A stretch of DNA of 6,274 bases from Glaciecola sp. UBA983 (GTDB lineage Bacteria > Pseudomonadota > Gammaproteobacteria > Enterobacterales > Alteromonadaceae). Shown in pieces: positions 1-4,883 of the stretch. The position numbers and the translations under genes were made by a program. The notes under the pieces were generated by a model, which was not told the origin of the DNA, made no database searches, and saw only the letters and a list, made by a program, of their open reading frames with translations. The DNA lies in assembly GCA_002292215.1 (NCBI GenBank), contig DBBN01000119.1, positions 40,552-46,825 on the forward strand, given 5' to 3'. Within the stretch, counting starts at the first letter, position 1. Each line of letters opens with the position of its first letter.

Positions 1-20
1 TTAAGTTTAGGTTAAGTTTA
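1..20 (+). promoter_or_regulatory. Tandem direct repeat, probable response-regulator box
   Basis: TTAAGTTTA occurs at 1-9 and again at 12-20, so the AGTTTA half-sites start at 4 and 15, exactly 11 bp apart (one helical turn). This is the geometry of OmpR-class regulator sites; the PhoP box, (T/G)GTTTA repeated with an 11-bp period, is the closest known analogue. The position directly upstream of an OmpR-class regulator gene suggests autoregulation, which is inference. The window begins inside the repeat, so further half-sites could lie upstream. Confidence 0.45.
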
Positions 21-24
21 TTAC

Positions 25-30
25 TATAAA
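25..30 (+). promoter_or_regulatory. Possible -10 element of the regulator promoter
   Basis: TATAAA at 25-30 differs by one base from the TATAAT consensus and lies about 35 bp before the regulator start codon. The tandem repeat at 1-20 occupies the place of the -35 region and no good -35 hexamer is visible, which would fit an activator-dependent promoter. AATACT at 30-35 is an alternative. No transcription start can be fixed from sequence alone. Confidence 0.3.
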
Positions 31-65
31 ATACTCCACAATCAAAAAAATGGTGGTCGTCACAC

Positions 66-737
66 ATGCATATTTTACTTATTGAAGATGAACTCGCACT
101 GGCAGATGAAATTTGTCAATCATTGCGTAAAGCGAACTATGCGGTGTCACACTTATCGTCAGGTAAGCAAGCCATTGTTGCAGCCCAAAATGGGGATTTT
201 GATTTAATGATTTTAGATCTTGGATTACCAGATATAGATGGTTTGCAAGTGCTAACTAAAATCCGTAAATTGGGTTTGACCTTACCAATATTAGTTCTGA
301 CCGCAAGAGGTCAGCTATCAGATAAAGTGGCAGGATTAGATGCTGGTGCCGATGATTATCTACCAAAACCTTTTGAGCTTGATGAGTTATTGGCGCGATT
401 ACGCGTGTTGCAACGTCGTCTAGGCACGGGTACCTCTTCAGATATTCACGTTGCAGATGTTAGATTACGTACCGATTCGATGGCGGTGACAGTGCAAGAT
501 ATACCTCTGGCATTACCCAAAAAAGAATTTATGATTTTGAGAGCGTTAATGGAACGCGCCGACCGGATTGTGTCCAAATCTCAATTAGAAACTATGTTGT
601 ATGAGTGGGGCGATGAAGTGTCGAGTAATGCGATTGAAGTGCATGTACATAACCTACGGAAAAAACTCCCAAAAGATTTTATCAATACTATTCGTGGTGT
701 GGGATACTGTGTTAAAAAGCACATAGCCGTTAGTTAA
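66..737 (+). CDS. OmpR-family response regulator, QseB/PmrA-like
   Basis: This is a cytoplasmic DNA-binding transcription regulator of 223 residues, the normal length for the OmpR class. The receiver domain spans about residues 1-115, with the acidic pair E7/D8, phospho-acceptor D51 (in LDLGLPD), T79 and the conserved K101 (KPF). A winged-helix DNA-binding domain covers about 125-220; its recognition region (YEWGDEVSSNAIEVHVHNLR) and the IRGVGY wing are typical of the QseB/PmrA/TctD branch. All catalytic residues are intact, so it should be phosphorylated by the kinase encoded 17 bp downstream. The ATG has only a modest Shine-Dalgarno (GGTGG at 52-56), but the protein starts exactly at the usual MHILLIEDE. 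It probably controls the downstream cluster and itself through the repeat at 1-20; this is inferred. The exact orthologue is not identifiable, so no gene symbol is given. Confidence 0.95.
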   Translation: MHILLIEDELALADEICQSLRKANYAVSHLSSGKQAIVAAQNGDFDLMILDLGLPDIDGLQVLTKIRKLGLTLPILVLTARGQLSDKVAGLDAGADDYLPKPFELDELLARLRVLQRRLGTGTSSDIHVADVRLRTDSMAVTVQDIPLALPKKEFMILRALMERADRIVSKSQLETMLYEWGDEVSSNAIEVHVHNLRKKLPKDFINTIRGVGYCVKKHIAVS

Positions 738-754
738 ATGAAACTGTTACATAA

Positions 755-2104
755 ATGAAGTCAATCCAGCGTCTTATTACGTTACTCCTTGTATCGAGTA
801 TTATTTTGGTGATTACACTCGCTGTGGTCGCAGGCTATAAACAATTACAGAATAATACTCAGGCGCTTTATGATGCTGAACTTCAAGCCCTAGGTCAAAG
901 TGTCTTAGCACTTAATGTTTTTGTACAATCGAGGTTACCTGATATAGATAACCAATATTCTCAAGCGCAGACGGTATTCAACCGAGGTGATCTGGCATTA
1001 CAAGTCTGGCAAGATCAACAGCTAGTTTTTCGTTCTAGCCAAGCTCCAAATACAATGATTGCGACGCAGTTAGGGTTTAGTGAAACTAATTTTAATTATG
1101 ATCGCTGGCGAGTATTGACGTTAGTCGATGCCGATAAAAAGGTTATCGTTGCATACTCAATGTCGGATCGGGCGTCTAAAACCGATGCTTTTATCACATC
1201 GGCGATCTTACCATTTGTGCTCGCCATACCAATTTTTGGCTTTCTTATCTTTACGTCCGTGAGGATGGGGTTACGACCGTTAAAGCAATTGGCGGTATTG
1301 TTGTCATCGCGTGCGCTGACTCAACTTGATCCGATAACACTCGATAGTCAGTTTACTGAATTGGAGCCGGTGGTCAGCACCATCAATCAACTTCTAGGTA
1401 AGATCCAAGCGGGTCTTGAGCGCGAGCAAAGTTTTAGTGGCAATGTGGCGCATGAGTTGCGGACCCCCTTAAGCATTTTAGCGATATCATTGCAAAATGC
1501 GATGGAAGAAATCGATAGCGCCCACCATCCTCGATTACGTAAAAATTTAGTAGAAGTAAAACGCCTAACTAAAATCGTCAACCAACTCTTATTATTGTCA
1601 CAAACGCATCCTGATCAACATCAAATTAAATGGCATCCAGTAGCAATAGAGCATTTGATGCAAGATGTCATTAGTGAAGTGTATCCGCAATTATTACAAA
1701 AACACCAAAATATTGAATTGCAGTGTGATTTACCCGAGGATTTTTCGATAGATTCGGAGAGCGAATTACTCTCTACGGTATTTATTAATTTGATCCTCAA
1801 TGCCAATAAATATGCCAATAGCTACTCTAATATTTTGGTGACACTGCGTTTAGTGATGGCAGCTAAACCGACGATAGAAATACGTGTAGAGAATGAAGGC
1901 GAAGCGTTAAGTCAGCAATTATTAGCACAAATGAGCCAGCGTTTTTATCGTGATCCCCAACATAAACAAATTCAAGGTGCAGGATTAGGGCTGGCATTGG
2001 TCAAACAAATTGTTGATGTGCACTATGGGATGATTGAGTTTAGTAATAGCGCGGTGTTAGGTGGGTTGTGTGTTGCTATGCACTTACCTGTCAAGCGGGC
2101 GTAA
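755..2104 (+). CDS. Sensor histidine kinase, QseC/TctE-like
   Basis: This is an inner-membrane sensor kinase of 449 residues that partners the preceding regulator. Visible parts in order: TM1 at about 8-28; a periplasmic domain at about 29-145 resembling the 2CSK_N sensor of QseC-type kinases (LYDAEL, LQVWQDQQLVFRS, GFS...WRVLTL); TM2 at about 147-168; a short HAMP-like linker; the H-box with H233 in VAHELRTPLS; the N-box NLILNANKYA (345-354); and the G2 box GAGLGLALV (408-416). The G1 box is degenerate: VENEGEA (378-384) stands where DxGxG is usual, although G2 and the F-box (RFYRD) are good. The sensor domain has no Cys or His, so nothing in it points to metal coordination. The ATG at 755 has no clear Shine-Dalgarno, and translation is probably coupled to the regulator gene. 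The ligand is unknown. Confidence 0.93.
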   Translation: MKSIQRLITLLLVSSIILVITLAVVAGYKQLQNNTQALYDAELQALGQSVLALNVFVQSRLPDIDNQYSQAQTVFNRGDLALQVWQDQQLVFRSSQAPNTMIATQLGFSETNFNYDRWRVLTLVDADKKVIVAYSMSDRASKTDAFITSAILPFVLAIPIFGFLIFTSVRMGLRPLKQLAVLLSSRALTQLDPITLDSQFTELEPVVSTINQLLGKIQAGLEREQSFSGNVAHELRTPLSILAISLQNAMEEIDSAHHPRLRKNLVEVKRLTKIVNQLLLLSQTHPDQHQIKWHPVAIEHLMQDVISEVYPQLLQKHQNIELQCDLPEDFSIDSESELLSTVFINLILNANKYANSYSNILVTLRLVMAAKPTIEIRVENEGEALSQQLLAQMSQRFYRDPQHKQIQGAGLGLALVKQIVDVHYGMIEFSNSAVLGGLCVAMHLPVKRA

Positions 2105-2109
2105 TCGAT

Positions 2110-2562
2110 ATGCACCAGCAAATATTAAGCACCAGCAGCGCCCAAGTAAGCATCGTAAAAACACTTGGTTTAAGCGGCTTGCTCCTCGTCTGTATGGCCT
2201 TGTTAATGGGCGCGGGGACTGTGATCCAACGTATCACCATAGAACAACATTTATTTTATCCAAGTCGAATTTATGTACCAGAAAATTCACCGATCCAATT
2301 AATTATACATAATCTGGATTCGACACCAGAAGAGTTTGATAGTTTTGCATTAAACCGTGAAAAAGTGATTTTCCCTAATCGTCCTACCATCATCTATTTA
2401 CCTAAATTAGCGTCTGGCGAATATGGTTTTATTGGTGAATATCACCCTGATACCGCGCGTGGTTCGCTCGTCGTATTGCCACAACATGAATATAAGGCAC
2501 AGCAACAATCCAACAGCCTCCACACACAACCTGATAAAGGGGGGGAAGATGTTAATAAGTAG
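2110..2562 (+). CDS. Cupredoxin-fold protein, exported or membrane-anchored (FtrB-like)
   Basis: The protein has 150 residues with one hydrophobic segment at about 18-37 (signal peptide or N-terminal anchor), then a single cupredoxin-like domain at about 38-125 and a hydrophilic Gln/Asp-rich tail. Family hallmarks are NLDSTPEEFDSF (68-79), LNREKVIFP (81-89) and GEYGFIGEYHPDTARG (103-118), as in the Cupredoxin_1 proteins encoded beside FTR1 permeases (FtrB of the Bordetella FtrABCD ferrous-iron system is the nearest described analogue). The domain has no Cys and its only clear conserved His is H112, so a classical blue-copper site is not evident; a Met/His/Glu site remains possible. The ATG at 2110, 5 bp after the kinase stop, was preferred over an upstream in-frame start inside the kinase because it places the hydrophobic segment normally. 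The 3' end overlaps the next gene by 14 bp. Confidence 0.82.
   Translation: MHQQILSTSSAQVSIVKTLGLSGLLLVCMALLMGAGTVIQRITIEQHLFYPSRIYVPENSPIQLIIHNLDSTPEEFDSFALNREKVIFPNRPTIIYLPKLASGEYGFIGEYHPDTARGSLVVLPQHEYKAQQQSNSLHTQPDKGGEDVNK
2539..2545 (+). repeat. G7 homopolymer between overlapping genes
   Basis: Seven consecutive G residues lie near the 3' end of the cupredoxin gene, ending three bases before the ATG of the FTR1-like gene. The tract doubles as that gene's Shine-Dalgarno region (AAAGGGGGGGAAG before ATG). Loss of one G would put the cupredoxin reading frame in phase with the permease. Confidence 0.9.
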
Positions 2563-3325
2563 TGCAATCCTGAGCTTGAAAGTGTGTTTGCCAGTATTCT
2601 GGTTTATGAGTTTGATTTATATTTTACGACCGCCTGTAGCAGGTTTTAAGCGCAGTGTGACGTTGATCAGTATTCTCATTTTGGTCTTGTTTGGTTTCAA
2701 TATCAATACCATCATTAATGTGTTACCGGTTGATACATTGGAATGGTTTTACAGTTTTACAGTATTCGTGTCAGTCGTTATTTCTATTGGTTTTTTTCGT
2801 TATCCTCACCGTCCCATGAATCGCTGTACGTTGATGTTGATAGTCGTGGCTACGGTGTTGGTTCACCTTCCACAAAGTACGTCTTTATGGCTCTATGTCC
2901 TGACCAAATCACAAGCTCCGAATACTTCTTTGACGGTCTTATTGACAGGGTTAAGTTTGGGGGCGTTAGTCAGTCTAGCATTGGCTATATGTTGGTACTT
3001 ACTGGCAGTGTATGCACTCTCTAGGCGTTATGTGGTTTGGGCGGTGTTATGGTTATTCATTGCCGGACGAGTCGTGCTAATTGAGCAGTGGTTAGCGCAA
3101 ATTGGCTGGTTAACCTGGACCGAACCGCTGGTGGATATGAGCCAATGGTTTAATGAATCATCGGTATTGGGTGTGTTAGTGCATGCTTTATTGGGGATCA
3201 ATGCCACGCTAAGTGTGTTGGAATTAAGTGTATACCTGTTCGTGCTAGTACTTGGCGCAGCATGGGGATGGCGGTTCATCTACGCCAAATCGTATTTGAG
3301 AAAAGAGAAATCGTATGTGTCGTGA
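2549..3325 (+). CDS. FTR1-like membrane protein lacking REXXE motifs
   Basis: This is a hydrophobic inner-membrane protein of 258 residues with about seven membrane segments (roughly 4-26, 35-58, 66-83, 93-115, 128-156, 160-178 and 207-240). The C-terminal third fits the FTR1/EfeU iron-permease family: AG followed by EQWLAQIGWL (172-188), EPLVDMSQWF (192-201), GVLVHALLG (208-216), then SVLELSVYL (222-230). FTR1 permeases import iron using one REXXE motif in each half. Here the corresponding places read KVCLP (11-15) and about HLPQS (106-110), so both are lost. The gene follows a cupredoxin gene, the usual FTR1 partner. Transport of iron is therefore doubtful; another metal, or a sensing or structural role, is possible. 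The ATG at 2549 is chosen over an upstream in-frame start because of the strong G-rich Shine-Dalgarno and because TM1 then begins at once. It overlaps the next gene by 11 bp. Confidence 0.78.
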   Translation: MLISSAILSLKVCLPVFWFMSLIYILRPPVAGFKRSVTLISILILVLFGFNINTIINVLPVDTLEWFYSFTVFVSVVISIGFFRYPHRPMNRCTLMLIVVATVLVHLPQSTSLWLYVLTKSQAPNTSLTVLLTGLSLGALVSLALAICWYLLAVYALSRRYVVWAVLWLFIAGRVVLIEQWLAQIGWLTWTEPLVDMSQWFNESSVLGVLVHALLGINATLSVLELSVYLFVLVLGAAWGWRFIYAKSYLRKEKSYVS

Positions 3326-4052
3326 ACAACAATTAACACTGCAACAATCGTTTGCTAGAGCGCTCGGGTGGTTGCTACTTGCGAGCATGATCATAGCAAG
3401 CACAACCAGTTATGCTGATATTGTTGTGGATAAAGTCTACAAACCGAATATCCTTCCCTTTGAGCGCGATGTTGAGTGGCGCTTGGTTTCTCGTAAAACG
3501 GATACCGGCAATGAGTTATTTCATCGAGTCGGTTATGGGCATGCGTTTACTGAAGGATTCATGGTAGAAGTGTTTTTAAGTGCTGAACGTGATGAGCTAG
3601 AAAATGTCAGTTTGGCTGAATATGAAGTGGAAGCACGATGGATGCTCGGTGAGCAAGGTCAATACTGGGCTGATACGGCTTTTATTTTTGAAATAGAAAA
3701 GTCCCACAAAATCGATCATTTCAAAACGAGTATTGGCTTGATCAATGAAAAACAATTTGGTCGGACTCATTTAGCGACGAATCTCATTGTTAAATACGTC
3801 TTTGGGCAAGCCATTGATTCGGTATTAGAAAGCGAATTTAGAATGCAATATCGTTATCGTCTTAGACCCGCTTTTCAACCTGCGTTAGAGTTGTACACTG
3901 ACAAGGATTTTTTTGGTATTGGCCCCGGCTTTATGGGCGTTAAAAAGTTTAGTCCGCAGCAGCAACTGAAGTGGGAGCTGGCGTTTATTAAAGGCTTTAA
4001 TGGTGATAGTAAGGATCACACTTTGCGTGCCGGTTTGCAGTGGAGTTTTTAA
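3315..4052 (+). CDS. Exported protein, probable small outer-membrane beta-barrel
   Basis: I do not recognise a named family for this 245-residue protein. It has a signal peptide with a hydrophobic core at about 17-31 and a likely cleavage after SYA34. The mature part (about 211 residues) lacks long hydrophobic stretches and shows alternating polar/hydrophobic strands rich in aromatics (for example FMVEVFLSAE, FRMQYRYRL, KWELAFIKGF). It ends in LQWSF, a terminal Phe typical of BAM-assembled outer-membrane proteins. No Cys remains after cleavage, so a disulfide or Cys-metal role is excluded. The start overlaps the end of the FTR1-like gene by 11 bp, implying translational coupling and a shared function with the cupredoxin/FTR1 pair. 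It could be the outer-membrane component of that system; a periplasmic beta-rich protein is the alternative. Confidence 0.7.
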   Translation: MCREQQLTLQQSFARALGWLLLASMIIASTTSYADIVVDKVYKPNILPFERDVEWRLVSRKTDTGNELFHRVGYGHAFTEGFMVEVFLSAERDELENVSLAEYEVEARWMLGEQGQYWADTAFIFEIEKSHKIDHFKTSIGLINEKQFGRTHLATNLIVKYVFGQAIDSVLESEFRMQYRYRLRPAFQPALELYTDKDFFGIGPGFMGVKKFSPQQQLKWELAFIKGFNGDSKDHTLRAGLQWSF

Positions 4053-4080
4053 CGATGCTTAAGGTAGAGTTAAGTTTCGC

Positions 4081-4111
4081 TGGTTAATCTAAGTTTATCA
4101 TTGATTAACCA
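4081..4111 (+). repeat. Perfect 9-bp inverted repeat upstream of the thioredoxin gene
   Basis: TGGTTAATC (4081-4089) and GATTAACCA (4103-4111) are exact reverse complements separated by 13 bp, and six T residues follow at 4117-4122, directly before the next ATG. It could be an operator dyad or a weak, AT-rich attenuating hairpin. The stem has only three G:C pairs, so strong intrinsic termination is unlikely. AAGTTT motifs at 4072-4077 and 4091-4096, the second inside the loop, echo the repeat at 1-20, which suggests a second regulated promoter in this 70-bp gap. Confidence 0.5.
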
Positions 4112-4122
4112 TAGTATTTTTT

Positions 4123-4647
4123 ATGCGCCAACTTACACGTAAGTTATCTATCCTTGTCTGCCTGATAGTCCTATCGGCAGGGCAAACGCAGCTTGTGTTT
4201 GCCAAGTCTGTCAATTATCCAGCACCGCCTATATCTCTACAACAGCCTAATCAGCTCGCGGCAACTGGGACTCAAGCAACTTCCTTAAATGATCTCAAAG
4301 GTAAAGTCGTTTATGTCGATTTTTGGGCATCATGGTGTGTGCCGTGTCGTCGATCATTTCCTTGGATGAACCAAATTCAACAGCAGTATGGCGATGATTT
4401 AGTGGTCCTGGCGATCAATTTAGATCAAGAGCCTGAACTCGCACAGCAATTTTTACAAGACAATCCCGCAGCGTTTCATGTTGAATTTAATGCTAACGGT
4501 GAGCTTGCTCAAGCTTATCAAGTCGTTGGCATGCCGAGCAGTTATTTAATTGATAAGCGCGGCCAAGTACGCTTCGCCCATACCGGTTTTTTTACCAAAC
4601 AAATATCCAAATATGAGCATAGTATTACTCAATTAATTGCGGAATAA
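4123..4647 (+). CDS. TlpA/ResA-like periplasmic thiol-disulfide oxidoreductase
   Basis: This 174-residue protein has an N-terminal signal or anchor (about 7-27, cleavage possibly after VFA27) and one thioredoxin-like domain (about 33-172). The active site is W71-C72-V73-P74-C75 in FWASWCVPC, and the cis-proline loop is GMPSSYLID with P138, as in TlpA/ResA proteins that reduce periplasmic Cys pairs. Length and motifs are complete. Apart from the active site the only other Cys is C13 in the signal region. Genes of this kind regularly precede DUF4266 and DUF3570 genes, so it is probably dedicated to the Cys-Gly-Cys tail of the DUF4266 lipoprotein encoded 11 bp downstream; this is inference. The ATG lacks a good Shine-Dalgarno and sits directly after T6. 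A 70-bp gap separates it from the previous gene, so it may have its own promoter. Confidence 0.9.
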   Translation: MRQLTRKLSILVCLIVLSAGQTQLVFAKSVNYPAPPISLQQPNQLAATGTQATSLNDLKGKVVYVDFWASWCVPCRRSFPWMNQIQQQYGDDLVVLAINLDQEPELAQQFLQDNPAAFHVEFNANGELAQAYQVVGMPSSYLIDKRGQVRFAHTGFFTKQISKYEHSITQLIAE

Positions 4648-4653
4648 AGAGGA
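4648..4653 (+). promoter_or_regulatory. Shine-Dalgarno of the DUF4266 gene
   Basis: AGAGGA starts immediately after the stop codon of the thioredoxin gene and lies 5 bases before the ATG at 4659. It supports that start for the short DUF4266 gene. Confidence 0.75.
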
Positions 4654-4658
4654 CAATA

Positions 4659-4883
4659 ATGAAAAAAATATTCAAATTAGCATTAGTGGCTATCACGGTA
4701 TCTCAAGCCGTCGGTTGCGCCAGTTTAGGTGTACAACCGTGGGAGCGTGATTTATTAGCCAAAGAAGAAATGGCACTCAACGCAGAGGGTGTCGACTTAG
4801 GGCTAGACGACCATATTTACTTTTCGAAAGAAGCGACCTCTGGTGGTCGTGCATTTGCTGGTGGAGGTTGTGGATGCAACTAA
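4659..4883 (+). CDS. DUF4266 mini-lipoprotein with Cys-Gly-Cys tail
   Basis: The protein has only 74 residues. A lipoprotein signal (MKKIFKLALVAITVSQ then lipobox AVGC) predicts lipidation on C20, leaving a 55-residue mature peptide. It matches DUF4266 along its whole length: VQPWERDLLAKEEMAL (25-40), LDDHIYFSKEA (49-59), then SGGR and a Gly-rich end GGGCGCN with C71 and C73. Function is unknown. The terminal CGC could bind a metal, form a redox pair with the neighbouring WCVPC thioredoxin, or be a modification site; these are inferences. There is no Asp at mature position 2 (C-A-S), so outer-membrane sorting by Lol is expected, placing it beside the DUF3570 barrel. The good Shine-Dalgarno at 4648-4653 and the fit to the family support the start. 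Its last codons also contain the Shine-Dalgarno and ATG of the next gene. Confidence 0.9.
   Translation: MKKIFKLALVAITVSQAVGCASLGVQPWERDLLAKEEMALNAEGVDLGLDDHIYFSKEATSGGRAFAGGGCGCN
4863..4867 (+). promoter_or_regulatory. Shine-Dalgarno of the DUF3570 gene inside the DUF4266 tail
   Basis: GGAGG lies within the glycine codons of the DUF4266 C-terminus, 6 bases before the ATG at 4874. It decides the DUF3570 start: an in-frame TTG at 4868 directly abuts GGAGG and is too close to be used. Confidence 0.8.

Noticed and set aside
1387..1818. Two minus-strand open frames within the kinase gene
   Set aside because: They lie wholly antisense to conserved H-box and ATPase coding sequence and show no recognisable domain or ribosome site.
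2068..2109. In-frame upstream start extending the cupredoxin protein by 14 residues
   Set aside because: It lies inside the kinase coding region, adds a polar, Cys-containing stretch before the signal segment, and the ATG at 2110 fits a normal export signal.
2061..2312. Plus-strand open frame overlapping the kinase end and the cupredoxin start
   Set aside because: It is an out-of-frame shadow of two well-supported genes with no family features.
2423..2548. Upstream in-frame start for the FTR1-like gene (42 extra residues)
   Set aside because: The extra stretch is the cupredoxin gene read out of frame and is polar; the ATG at 2549 has a strong G-rich Shine-Dalgarno and is followed directly by TM1.
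3028..3279. Minus-strand open frame inside the FTR1-like gene
   Set aside because: Its low-complexity Thr/Asn/Ser-rich translation is the expected antisense of a hydrophobic membrane gene.
4081..4122. Strong rho-independent terminator between the two modules
   Set aside because: The stem is AT-rich with only three G:C pairs, a 13-base loop, and the T-tract begins 5 bases after the stem; kept only as an inverted repeat of unknown role.
4868..4873. TTG start for the DUF3570 gene
   Set aside because: It abuts the GGAGG with no spacing; the ATG at 4874 has a 6-base spacing.
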